A stretch of DNA of 64,000 bases. Source: Flaviflagellibacter deserti. GTDB lineage: Bacteria > Pseudomonadota > Alphaproteobacteria > Rhizobiales > Methylopilaceae. Where the stretch lies: NCBI RefSeq assembly GCF_042652085.1, contig NZ_JBHSJF010000004.1, positions 62,001 through 126,000 of the forward strand. The letters run 5' to 3'. Under the pieces are notes generated by a model. The model made no database searches, was not told the DNA's origin, and was given only the letters and a program-made list of their open reading frames with translations. Positions 53,697 through 62,493 of the stretch are shown piece by piece. The translations under genes were made by a program, and so were the position numbers. The number at the start of each line of letters is the position of its first letter. Position 1 is the stretch's first letter.

Positions 53697-54905
53697 CTAG
53701 CGGGCGCCGTACTTCTCGTCGGTCACCTTTTCCAGCCAGTCCACGGTCTTTCCGTCGAGTGCCTCGGCGATTGCGACATGAGTCATCGGCGAGGTAGCCG
53801 TCGCGCCATGCCAGTGCTTCTCGCCAGGCGGTATCCAGACCACGTCGCCGACCCGCATCTCCTCGACCGGACCGCCCTCACGCTGAACCCAGCCGGTACC
53901 CGACGTCACGATCAAGGTCTGGCCGAGCGGATGCGTGTGCCAGGCGGTTCGTGCGCCTGGCTCGAACGAAACAATGGCTCCGCCGATGCGTGCCGGAGCC
54001 TCGCGCTGGAAGCGAGAAGCCACCGAAACGGAGCCGGTGAAGTATTCCGCCGGTCCTTTGCTCGGCTCCGAGCCGCTGCGAATGATCTCCATCCTGGTGT
54101 TTCCCTTCACCGATTGAGGGTTGGATCCCGCACTGGCGCGACCTTGGAAGACAGTCTTCGCCACCGGCACCGCGGACATCGCCTTGGGCCAGCCGGCGTA
54201 GAAAGCGAGATGCGTGATCACTTCGGAAATCTCGGTCTGGCTCAGGCCGCTGTCCATCCCCCGGTTCAGATGGAACGGCAGCTGATTGACCTGACTGTCG
54301 GCGATCAGAGCGGCGATGGTGACAAGGCTGCGATCCCGGGGCGCAAGGTCCGCGCGTCGCCACAGATCGCCGAACAGAACGCCATTCGTGTATCGGGCCA
54401 GGGCCGGGACGGTGCCGCCGACCTGTTTGTCCACGGCGTCTTTCCGCCGGGCTTCGGCGGCCTCGTCGAAAGCGATCGCTTCGCCCGACACCGCGGCGAG
54501 TTGCGCGGGATCGACGCCGCGCTTCTCGAAAACGGCCTTGGCGACGGCGACCGACGACATCGCCTTCGGCCAGCCCGAATAGAAAGCGAGATGGGTGATG
54601 ATCGCGGTGATCTCCTCCGGCTTCACGCCATTGTCGAGCGCGCGATTGAAGTGGCCGGTCATCTGCGCGGTGTGACCGCCCGCGATGAGCGCGCTCACCG
54701 TGACGATGCTCCGATCTCGGGGGGCGAGTTCGGGGCGCTTCCAGACGTCGCCGAACAGGACGTCGTCGGTATAGTTGGCCAGCGCCGGCACCGTGGCCTG
54801 GACATCGGGAGAGACCACACTCCGCCGAGGCGATTTCGGTTCCTCGGCCTCGACCGGTGCGGCCAAGGAGAGAGCTGTGACTGCCGCGACAGCGAACTGC
54901 TTCAT
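53697..54905 (-). CDS. Secreted fusion of two carboxymuconolactone-decarboxylase domains and a cupin
   Basis: A 402-residue exported protein. After a signal peptide (MKQFAVAAVTALSLAAPVEA) come two CMD/AhpD-like domains, residues ~30-130 and ~150-250, each with a LAPRDRS(I/L)VT motif and an ITHLAFY(S/A)GWPKAMS helix. The CxxC of true AhpD peroxidases is absent. A C-terminal cupin (residues ~290-385) has HTHPLGQTLIVTSGTG and PPGEKHWHG metal ligands. Such CMD-cupin fusions are annotated but functionally vague. It is divergent from a LysR gene. Confidence 0.86.
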   Translation of the reverse strand: MKQFAVAAVTALSLAAPVEAEEPKSPRRSVVSPDVQATVPALANYTDDVLFGDVWKRPELAPRDRSIVTVSALIAGGHTAQMTGHFNRALDNGVKPEEITAIITHLAFYSGWPKAMSSVAVAKAVFEKRGVDPAQLAAVSGEAIAFDEAAEARRKDAVDKQVGGTVPALARYTNGVLFGDLWRRADLAPRDRSLVTIAALIADSQVNQLPFHLNRGMDSGLSQTEISEVITHLAFYAGWPKAMSAVPVAKTVFQGRASAGSNPQSVKGNTRMEIIRSGSEPSKGPAEYFTGSVSVASRFQREAPARIGGAIVSFEPGARTAWHTHPLGQTLIVTSGTGWVQREGGPVEEMRVGDVVWIPPGEKHWHGATATSPMTHVAIAEALDGKTVDWLEKVTDEKYGAR

Positions 54906-55009
54906 CGATCAACTCCGGTGCAATTTCAGGCGATGATCAATGACTAGGGCTCACTCTCCTCCATGATTAGACGCTAGAAACGGCATGCAGCCATATCGGA
55001 GTTTCATGA

Positions 55010-55903
55010 ATGAGACGGGAGGAGCTCGGAGACCTCGCGGTCTTTCTGGCGGTCGCGGAGGAGCGGAGCTTCACGCGAGCCGCGGCCAAGCTTGGCACGT
55101 CCCAATCGGCGTTGAGCCATACCGTCCGAAGGCTTGAGGAGCGGCTCGGCATTCGACTTCTGACCCGCACCACGCGCAGCGTGTCTCCGACCGAGGCCGG
55201 GGAGCGTCTCCTCAGGGCGATCGGCCCACGGTTCGAGGAGATCGACGTGGAGCTCCGTGCGCTCGGCGAACTTCGGGAGAAGCCATCGGGCACGATCCGG
55301 ATCACGGCGGGCGAACACTCGGCCAATGCAATCCTCTGGCCCGCAGTAGCGAAATTGTTGCCGGCCTATCCGGACATCCATGTCGAGATCATCGTCGACT
55401 ATGGCCTGACCGACATCGTCGCGGAACGCTACGACGCCGGTGTCCGTCTCGGGGAACAGGTCGCGCAGGACATGATCGCAATGCGCATCGGACCGGACAT
55501 GAGGATGGCGGTCGTCGGGGCGCCCTCCTATTTCTCACGGCGCAAGCGCCCGCGGATACCGCAGGACCTGACCGCCCATGATTGCATCAATCTACGCCTG
55601 CCGACGTTCGGGGGGCTCTACGCCTGGGAGTTCGAAAAAGGCGACCGCGAATTGAAGGTGCGCGTGGAAGGACCGCTCGTGTTCAACAATCTCGCGCTGC
55701 GCGTGAACTCCGCTCTGGCCGGATTGGGGCTCGCCTATCTTCCGGAGGACGAAGTCGAAGCACACGTGAAAGAAGGACGGCTGATCCGGGTGCTCGAGGA
55801 TTGGTGTCCTCCGTTTCCCGGCTATCACCTGTACTATCCCAGCCGGCGGCAGCCGACGCCTGCATTCACGCTGCTCCTCGAGGCGCTACGCTACAGGGAG
55901 TGA
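55010..55903 (+). CDS. LysR family transcriptional regulator
   Basis: A 297-residue regulator with HTH FLAVAEERSFTRAAAKLGTSQSALSHTVRRLE and a standard effector domain. It is divergent from the CMD-cupin gene across 104 bases, and paoABC lies just beyond on the same strand as that gene. It is the best candidate for control of the CMD-cupin gene and perhaps of paoABC. Confidence 0.92.
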   Translation: MRREELGDLAVFLAVAEERSFTRAAAKLGTSQSALSHTVRRLEERLGIRLLTRTTRSVSPTEAGERLLRAIGPRFEEIDVELRALGELREKPSGTIRITAGEHSANAILWPAVAKLLPAYPDIHVEIIVDYGLTDIVAERYDAGVRLGEQVAQDMIAMRIGPDMRMAVVGAPSYFSRRKRPRIPQDLTAHDCINLRLPTFGGLYAWEFEKGDRELKVRVEGPLVFNNLALRVNSALAGLGLAYLPEDEVEAHVKEGRLIRVLEDWCPPFPGYHLYYPSRRQPTPAFTLLLEALRYRE

Positions 55904-56090
55904 TCGTAAGGCGGAGAAGCGGGGAATGCCGTGGTTTGAGATCGGCTCCTCGGCCCGCACTACCCACGCACTTATGAACGCCTGATTCGCGCCGTCTAAT
56001 CGACAGGCTGCAAGCTTTCTATCTCCAGGTGATCGCAGCGGCTCAGCGCCCTGCCCGATTTGGATGTCGGCAGCGACGAAGGACATGGCG

Positions 56091-56663
56091 TCAGGTTCGG
56101 AGCTTAGCAAGCTGCGGACTAACGATCGCAAAAAACAGCTTCGCGTCCCCAAATGCTCGGGCAGACAGGAGCGCGCCATGAACCGACGCCATGAGCATTT
56201 GCGCCTCTTCTTCCGGAGAGGCGCTTAGGCGGAACGAGCCTTGCTCCTCGCCGGTCTCCAAGACGGTAGCAAGCCATTCACCCAGGTTCCGGAAGTGAGC
56301 ACGAACTTGGGCGGCCACAGCATCGGGGAGCAACTGAATCTCGCTCGCTAGCATCGCGCAAACGCAGAACGGCTCCGCGTCGTCGAGGACGCACTTCTGC
56401 CAGTAGCCGACGTAAGCGTCGAGCTGTTCGGCAGGATCACTCACCTGCTGCCTCAAAGACCGCAGGCCTTCCTGGGCCTGTCGCACATATCGCCCAACAA
56501 GCACGGATACTAATTCCGCCTTAGTCGGGAAGTGATGATGGATACTCGCCTTATGAATACCGACGGCTGCCGATATATCGGCGTAGCTGAAGCCGTTGTA
56601 GCCGCCGGCTACCACGAGAGACTGCGCAACATCTAAGATTTTTTCGGAAGTCGATTGCTCCAT
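56091..56663 (-). CDS. TetR family transcriptional repressor
   Basis: A 190-residue repressor. The HTH is in residues ~10-50 (ILDVAQSLVVAGGYNGFSYADISAAVGIHKASIHHHFPTKAELV). The C-terminal ligand domain includes CVLDDAEPFCVCAMLASE, similar to regulators of quinone or reactive-electrophile responses. It is divergent from a DUF308 membrane protein, and two copies of one palindromic site lie between them. Confidence 0.92.
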   Translation of the reverse strand: MEQSTSEKILDVAQSLVVAGGYNGFSYADISAAVGIHKASIHHHFPTKAELVSVLVGRYVRQAQEGLRSLRQQVSDPAEQLDAYVGYWQKCVLDDAEPFCVCAMLASEIQLLPDAVAAQVRAHFRNLGEWLATVLETGEEQGSFRLSASPEEEAQMLMASVHGALLSARAFGDAKLFFAIVSPQLAKLRT

Positions 56664-56670
56664 ATGTCCG

Positions 56671-56686
56671 CCTACCTTCTAGTAGG
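56671..56686. promoter_or_regulatory. TetR operator copy 1
   Basis: CCTACCTTCTAGTAGG has 5-bp inverted arms CCTAC and GTAGG and ends 8 bases from the TetR start. It matches the second copy at 56750 in 12 of 16 positions. Binding here should repress the TetR gene itself. Confidence 0.7.
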
Positions 56687-56749
56687 ATGAGATGTCAAGG
56701 CCTACCTTTTACCCCCTCGACACCAGCTTGCGCTGACGTAATTAGATTT

Positions 56750-56765
56750 CCTACCAATTAGTTGG
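56750..56765. promoter_or_regulatory. TetR operator copy 2
   Basis: CCTACCAATTAGTTGG shares CCTACC, TAGT and GG with copy 1 and contains symmetrical ACCAA/TTGGT arms. It ends 30 bases before the DUF308 start, so it is placed to repress that gene. Confidence 0.7.
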
Positions 56766-56794
56766 TTTGCGAATTTGGTCAGAGAGAGCCCTTT

Positions 56795-57382
56795 ATGAAA
56801 GACGAACTTTTTGCACCGTCCGGCTGGCTGCGGTCCTATTATTACGGCCGCGCCGTCTTCTCGATCGCCTGGATAATTGCTGCCATTTTGTTCGCGGATA
56901 ATCGGACCGTCGTCTCCGTCTTACTCATCATCTATCCAGCCTGGGACGCTCTGGCGAACTTTGCTGACGCCCGAGCAAGTGGTGGGCTCGCGGCGAACAG
57001 ATCCCAGACCCTGAATGTCGTCACCAGCACGATCATGACGATTATCGTCATCATCGCTGTGATGCGGGACATGCACGCAGTCCTCGCCGTGTTCGGCGTT
57101 TGGGCGATCCTTTCGGGATTGCTGCAGCTCTACACTGGAATTCGGCGTATGCGTTTGTACGGCGCCCAGTGGGCCATGATCCTGAGCGGCGCTCAGTCAA
57201 CGCTGGCCGGCGGCTTCATGATCAAGCAGTCGATCGAGGCCGTCCCGCCCTCGATTCTCGACATCGCCCCCTATGCAGGATTCGGCGCGTTCTATTTCCT
57301 GGTGTCGGCGGTGTGGCTGACTGTTGCCGCTTTTCGCGGCCTGCCGCGAAAACTTGAACAAGCGCGTTCGAAGGTCGATTGA
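56795..57382 (+). CDS. DUF308 family membrane protein
   Basis: A 195-residue membrane protein with about six short helices in the HdeD-like (DUF308) repeat pattern, such as AVFSIAWIIAAILFADNRTVVSVLLIIYPAWDAL and AVLAVFGVWAILSGLLQLYTGIRRM. The ATG at 56795 has GAGAGAG upstream. It is divergent from the TetR gene and probably de-repressed by that regulator's ligand. Function is unknown; acid-stress links of HdeD are not proof here. Confidence 0.82.
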   Translation: MKDELFAPSGWLRSYYYGRAVFSIAWIIAAILFADNRTVVSVLLIIYPAWDALANFADARASGGLAANRSQTLNVVTSTIMTIIVIIAVMRDMHAVLAVFGVWAILSGLLQLYTGIRRMRLYGAQWAMILSGAQSTLAGGFMIKQSIEAVPPSILDIAPYAGFGAFYFLVSAVWLTVAAFRGLPRKLEQARSKVD

Positions 57383-57957
57383 ATCCCGCCGAGAACTCGC
57401 AGAAGCCGGCTACAGCGTTGTCGCTGGTGTGTAGCTCGTCATTTCGACGTAGCTGCCAAGCTTGAGCTAAGTCCTTTAGGATGATGATGCCCAGGGCCCG
57501 AATCGAACCAACGAACACGCGGATTTTCAAGCCCCGCCTGTTCGTTTTGGATCAGCAAGTTAGCTGGACGAGCCGTGTCTGGACTGTAGGCGCCGTCAAG
57601 GACTTAGCGCGAGTTTGTCCAGAAGAGCAGAAGCGTGGACGCGCCCGGCAGCGCCTTGCCGACGAGCTGGCGAAGATCGAGGCAGCCGAAGATCTGAACC
57701 GCGACGTTTTCCGGCATCCAGTGATGTCGATTCCAATGGCCCATCTCGGCAGCTAAGCTCCCCAATCCTGGTCATCCCAGTGCCAGCCGCCACTTCCGCG
57801 AAGCGCACGTCGGACGCTATTTTGCATGTCTGCGCTGGGCGGAAAGCCGACTACTGGGACGGTGGTACGACCGCTGGATGGCAGAACCGTCGCGAAAGAA
57901 CACCCGCTCTAAAAGGCGCCTGATTGGGACAAGGGCAAGGGAAGCATTCTGTCCGTG
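57383..57957. other. Gene-poor stretch
   Basis: No supported gene in 575 bases. A 91-codon plus-strand frame (57481-57756) starts with three Met codons but matches nothing I recognise, and its codon use is unlike the neighbours. The region may be decayed mobile DNA or a spacer after an insertion event. Confidence 0.5.
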
Positions 57958-60672
57958 TCACGCTCGACTTTCGAGCACCGATCGTACCTTGTGCGCGAGC
58001 TGATCGATCGTGAACGGCTTGCCAATCAGGTTCACGTCGGCATCCAGAACTCCGTTATGAACCACCGCATTGCGCGTATAGCCGGTGGTGAACAGCACCT
58101 TGAGATGCGGGCGGCGCCTGCGGGCCTCGTCGGCCAGCTCCCGACCGTTCACGTCAGGCATGACGATGTCAGTGAACAGCAAGACTATGTCGGCCCGTGT
58201 CTCCAAGATGCGGAGCGCTTTGGTCGCGCTTTCGACCTCGATCACCTGGTATCCGAGCTCATTCAAGGCCTCGACGGTGTAGCGCCTGACGGCCTCTTCG
58301 TCCTCCACGACGAGAATGACCTCGGCCTCATCGCCTAAGGGCACGTCGGGCGCCTGGCCCTCGCTTTTGCTCAGTTCCGCAGGGGCCATTAGGCGGGGGA
58401 GGTAGAGCTTCACCGTGGTGCCCGCACCGGGCTCCGAGTAAATCGCTATATGCCCGCCCGACTGCTTCACAAAGCCGTAGACTTGGCTGAGGCCCAGGCC
58501 CGTCCCCTTGCCGACCTCCTTGGTCGTGAAGAAGGGATCGAACGCCTTGGCGATCACCTCGGGCGGCATGCCGCTGCCGATGTCGGAAACCGCGATCATC
58601 ACATACTGGCCCGCTTCCAGCCCGATGTGATTCGAGACGTACTTTTCGTCGAGGTGGCAACATTGCGTCTCGATGGTCAGCTTGCCTCCCCCCGGCATCG
58701 CGTCGCGGGCATTAACCGCCAGGTTCAGAATCGCACTCTCCAGTTGGTTCGGATCAACGTGGGTCGGCCACAATCCCGCGGCGAGCACGGTCTCCAGCTT
58801 AATGCTGGCGCCGAGGGAATGCCGCAGCAGGTCGGACATCCCAGCGACGAGCTTATTCGCATTGACGTTCTCCGGGGCGAGCGGCTGCTGGCGGGAGAAT
58901 GCGAGCAGTCGTTGAGTTAACGTGGCGGCGCGCTGCGCGCCGTCCCGAGCGGCACCGAGATAACGGGCGAGGCGGGGGTCCTCGGGCGAGAGGCGGCGGC
59001 CGAGCAGCTCCAGCGATCCGAGGATCACCGCCAGCATATTGTTGAAGTCGTGCGCAATGCCGCCGGTCAACTGGCCGACGGCCTCCATCTTCTGTGCCTG
59101 GCGCAGAGCCTCGTTGGCTGTAGCCAGCTCCTGCGTGCGCTCCTCGACTCGCTGCTCAAGAAGCGACTGTGCCCGCTCGGCGGCCTGGAACAGCCGTGCA
59201 TTATCGATGGCTATCGCCGCCTGTCCCGCAAGCCCGCTCATCACCCGCTCCGCTCGCTCGTCGAAGATGTTTGGCTCGGGGTGGCCGAAGAACAAGCCTC
59301 CGATGACCTCTCCAGAACGGGAGACGACGGGAACAGCGAGGTAGCTGCGGACCGGCAAGTGACCCTCGGGCATGCCGGAATGCGGCGCATTTTTTCCATA
59401 GCGTGGGTCGGCGGTTACATCATCGGAGCGGATGATCCCTTCGCCCTTGAAGGTCGGTGCGAAGATGGGCGTCGCACGCGGCATGCCGAAGCGCTCGAAA
59501 TCGGAAATCTCGGCACCCGACAGCGAGTAGAGCAGCAGCCGCTCGCCTTGGTCCGTCTCGACATTGTAGAAAAACGCTCCGAATTTAGCGCCCGATAGCG
59601 TAACTCCTGCGTCGACCACCAATTGCACCACGCGGGAGAGGTCCAACTCGGCCGCGATGCGCGATCCGGTCTCATTGAGAATTTCCAGCGCCTGGCGCTC
59701 TGTCGCGAGATCGGCGACCGTGGCCCTGAGCGCTTCCTGCGCGGCTTTCTCAGCGCTGATATCCCGTGCCTCGATGATCGTGCCGATTGTTCGTGAGGCC
59801 TCGTCCTCGATCGGGCTGGCGGTGTAGGCCACGGGATAGAAGTGGCCAGCCTTGTGCACAAACACTTCCTCGCCGCTCATATTCCGGTGTTCCGGAAAGG
59901 CGCGATCAATGGGGCAATCCTCTAGCGGGAACGGCGATCCGTCGGGGTGCTGGTGGTGGATGACGTCATGCAACGGCCGACCCTGCGTTTCGACCAGCGT
60001 ATAACCGGTCAGTCGCTCAGCGGCTGCGTTCATGTAAGAGCAGTGCTGGCGGTCATCCATAACGAAGATCGACACCGACGCATTGTCGAGAACCGCCGCG
60101 AGTCGCCGTTCTGCCTCTTTGAGCCGGCCACGCTGCTCTTTGCCCAACTCTGCGAGGTCGCGAGCCTCGACAGCCACTTGCCGCGCCTGAAGCCGCAGCT
60201 GCATGTGCTCCATCACAAGCGCGGCAAGCTCTTCCAGCATGACGGTTTCGTCCGGGCCAATCTCGCGCGGTTCCCGGTCGATCACACAAAGAGTCCCGAG
60301 CCGATGCCCGTGAGTGGTTTTCAGCGGCGCAGCGGCATAGAACCGCAGGCCGAAATCACCGGCTACGAGCGGATTGGCGAGCGAGCGGGGATCGGTTCGG
60401 GCGTCGGTTACAACATATGGCTCGTCACCCATGATCGCCGACGCACACAGCCCCGGCTCCCGGTCGATCTGCTCGACGTCGAGGCCGTGCTTGGCTTTGA
60501 ACCAGATGCGGTCGTGATCGACCAGGCTGACGATCGCGATCGGAACCCGCAGCAACCTAGCCGCAAGAGAGGCGATTCGATCGAATGCGCCGTCCGCCGG
60601 GGTGTCCAAGATGTCGTAAGAACGAAGCGCCGCAAGGCGGTCCTCCTCGGCAGCATCGTGCGTGTCAGACAA
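57958..60672 (-). CDS. Hybrid sensor histidine kinase (GAF-PAS-GAF-HisKA-HATPase-REC)
   Basis: A 904-residue signalling protein without clear membrane helices, so probably cytoplasmic. It has an N-terminal GAF domain (~residues 15-160), a PAS domain (~195-310), a second GAF domain (~325-490), HisKA with H541 in GGIAHDFNNM, an ATPase with NLAVNARDAMP and GKGTGLGLSQVYG boxes, and a C-terminal receiver with phospho-acceptor D835 (FTDIVMPD). The start is a TTG at 60672. No response regulator with an output domain is adjacent. The first GAF resembles light or redox sensors, but chromophore ligands are not certain. Confidence 0.9.
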   Translation of the reverse strand: MSDTHDAAEEDRLAALRSYDILDTPADGAFDRIASLAARLLRVPIAIVSLVDHDRIWFKAKHGLDVEQIDREPGLCASAIMGDEPYVVTDARTDPRSLANPLVAGDFGLRFYAAAPLKTTHGHRLGTLCVIDREPREIGPDETVMLEELAALVMEHMQLRLQARQVAVEARDLAELGKEQRGRLKEAERRLAAVLDNASVSIFVMDDRQHCSYMNAAAERLTGYTLVETQGRPLHDVIHHQHPDGSPFPLEDCPIDRAFPEHRNMSGEEVFVHKAGHFYPVAYTASPIEDEASRTIGTIIEARDISAEKAAQEALRATVADLATERQALEILNETGSRIAAELDLSRVVQLVVDAGVTLSGAKFGAFFYNVETDQGERLLLYSLSGAEISDFERFGMPRATPIFAPTFKGEGIIRSDDVTADPRYGKNAPHSGMPEGHLPVRSYLAVPVVSRSGEVIGGLFFGHPEPNIFDERAERVMSGLAGQAAIAIDNARLFQAAERAQSLLEQRVEERTQELATANEALRQAQKMEAVGQLTGGIAHDFNNMLAVILGSLELLGRRLSPEDPRLARYLGAARDGAQRAATLTQRLLAFSRQQPLAPENVNANKLVAGMSDLLRHSLGASIKLETVLAAGLWPTHVDPNQLESAILNLAVNARDAMPGGGKLTIETQCCHLDEKYVSNHIGLEAGQYVMIAVSDIGSGMPPEVIAKAFDPFFTTKEVGKGTGLGLSQVYGFVKQSGGHIAIYSEPGAGTTVKLYLPRLMAPAELSKSEGQAPDVPLGDEAEVILVVEDEEAVRRYTVEALNELGYQVIEVESATKALRILETRADIVLLFTDIVMPDVNGRELADEARRRRPHLKVLFTTGYTRNAVVHNGVLDADVNLIGKPFTIDQLAHKVRSVLESRA

Positions 60673-61435
60673 TAATCACCCCATGCAAAGACGCGCACAT
60701 ACTTCGCGAGCACCCTGAACGTATAAGCCGTAGCAATGTTCCTTTTCGTGTAGCGGACCGGACCTCACCAGATACCGCTGTCTTAGTCGGGCACACGCAA
60801 CTCCGGAACAAGATCAAGCCTGCTACACTCGTCCGCCTCAGCCAAATCAAGCTGAGCGTCGAGGCGGTAACCGAGATGGACAGGTGGTGAACGTCGACGG
60901 CCTGTCTACTCGGGACGCCTCGAGAGTGGCTCGCCGCTCACGCCATCCCCTAATTATCTTGACCGCCCTCGCATCCTGAGCCGTTGCTACGCGTCAGAAG
61001 TCGGCGTGTCAGCTCTGACAATCGACCGATTTTCGGTCAGCGCTGGCGAAACATCCACTCGCCATTGGGGAAAAGCGACTTCAGGTCCTAAAACACGTCC
61101 GGAATTCTTATGTCGGGAAATCCCGTTCGTGAAAACGTACTTGCCGGTGGAATCACGACCTTTGATTTTGCGAATGACTTCTGAGAGGTTCCGAGCACAC
61201 GCACCTAACGCAATGGTCGTTGCAACGCGACAGTTCGCGGAAACGTACGTTTCCTAGAGCCTCTTGGCTTTTCCGATTTCAGCGGTGTGGATTAGCCCAA
61301 GCACAACCGCCCTCCCCGACCGCTGGCTCAAAAATCTACGTTTTCCCGAGTTCCAGTTTGCGGCCAGGAGCGGGCATCTCTTCTCTTCCAGGAAGCGGGC
61401 CGTCTCGTGGTCACCGGTGTGTTAGAACTGTTTGA
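60673..61435. other. Gene-poor region with AAACGTAC motifs
   Basis: No supported gene in 763 bases. Small frames here have unusual composition. The notable features are a perfect 16-bp palindrome at 61239-61254 and a related GAAAACGTAC at 61131-61140. The kinase gene promoter should lie in the first part. The remainder looks like intergenic or decayed mobile DNA. Confidence 0.5.
61239..61254. repeat. Perfect 16-bp palindrome
   Basis: GGAAACGTACGTTTCC reads the same on both strands. AAACGTAC occurs again about 110 bases upstream. It resembles a recombinase or regulator binding site, but no such gene is beside it. Confidence 0.5.
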
Positions 61436-62359
61436 TCAGGTCGCTGAGCGCGAGCCAGCAGCGCGGCAGCCTAGACGTGCCCGGAGCCGTGGGGCGCTCC
61501 AGTCCAGAAAGGCTCGGACTTTGCGGAGCCGCAGGCTGGCCGGGGGACAAACGAGGCTCACTGGCAGCGGTTCGGGCTCGAAGTTCTCGAGAATCGAAAC
61601 CAGCGTTCCTGAGCGCAACTCTTGTTCGATCTGGTAAGACAACAGGCGCACGACACCTAGACCCGCGACAGCGGCGGTGATCGCGGACTCAGTGGAATTG
61701 ACGGCTAGGCGTTGGCGAGGATCGGCTGTCCAGAAGGGATTGTCGCCGCGGTAGCGCCACTCCGGCGCGTTCTTGAACCCTCTGAAAGTGATGCCGTCAT
61801 GTTCAGATAGTTCATCCGGGGTCATGGGCGTCCCGCGCTCAGAAAGGTAGGCCGGGCTGGCGCAGGCGACCCGTCGCACTTCGCCTACTTTCGTCGCACG
61901 AAGATCGCTGTCGACGAGGTGCCCGATGCGGACGGCGACGTCGACTTGCTCCTCAACCATGTTCACCTGGCGATCGTTGAGGTGCAGCCTCAAGTCGATA
62001 TCCCGCTGCTCCTTCAAGAAGTCGATCGCGATCGGCAGAAGGTGCGTTCGGCCGAACACATACGATGCGGTCACGTCGAGTTCGCCACGTGGCGTACTGC
62101 ATTCGTCCGCCGCATCGCGCTCGGCCCTCTCGACCTGCTCCAGAATGCGCCTCGCCGCCTCAACATAGACGCTGCCGGCGTCGGTAAGTTGGATGCGGCG
62201 GCTCGTGCGCACCAGAAGCTGCGTGCGCAGATGCTTCTCCAGCTCCGCGACCTTTCGGCTAACGGTCGGAAGCGGCGTACGCAGCCGCCGCGACGCGCCG
62301 GACAAACTACCTTCCTCCACGACGGCGAGCAGTATCGCCATCCCCTCGAAACGATCCAT
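61436..62359 (-). CDS. LysR family transcriptional regulator
   Basis: A 307-residue regulator. The HTH is LLAVVEEGSLSGASRRLRTPLPTVSRKVAELE, followed by an effector domain with VDVAVRIGHLVDSDLRATKVGEVRRVACASPAYL, the pattern of the large single-domain-ligand CrgA-like subgroup. It is divergent from an MBL-fold hydrolase across 134 bases and probably controls it. Confidence 0.92.
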   Translation of the reverse strand: MDRFEGMAILLAVVEEGSLSGASRRLRTPLPTVSRKVAELEKHLRTQLLVRTSRRIQLTDAGSVYVEAARRILEQVERAERDAADECSTPRGELDVTASYVFGRTHLLPIAIDFLKEQRDIDLRLHLNDRQVNMVEEQVDVAVRIGHLVDSDLRATKVGEVRRVACASPAYLSERGTPMTPDELSEHDGITFRGFKNAPEWRYRGDNPFWTADPRQRLAVNSTESAITAAVAGLGVVRLLSYQIEQELRSGTLVSILENFEPEPLPVSLVCPPASLRLRKVRAFLDWSAPRLRARLGCRAAGSRSAT

Positions 62360-62493
62360 CTTGCATTCCGCTAATCGAGAGGAAGCATCTAAAGAGCGCA
62401 GGATATTGCTGCACCGGGGCAGGGTCTAGCTTGCGGCCGGTCGCCGGGCGCCGACTGGTACGAGCGTGTTCGGTGTCGCTATTGGAGCTGTCC

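Noticed and set aside
57481..57756. 91-codon open frame starting with three Met codons
   Set aside because: No recognisable domain and no good ribosome site; kept only as a note in the gene-poor region.
61006..61257. 83-codon open frame in the gene-poor region
   Set aside because: Its end is formed by the palindrome and its composition is unlike real genes here.
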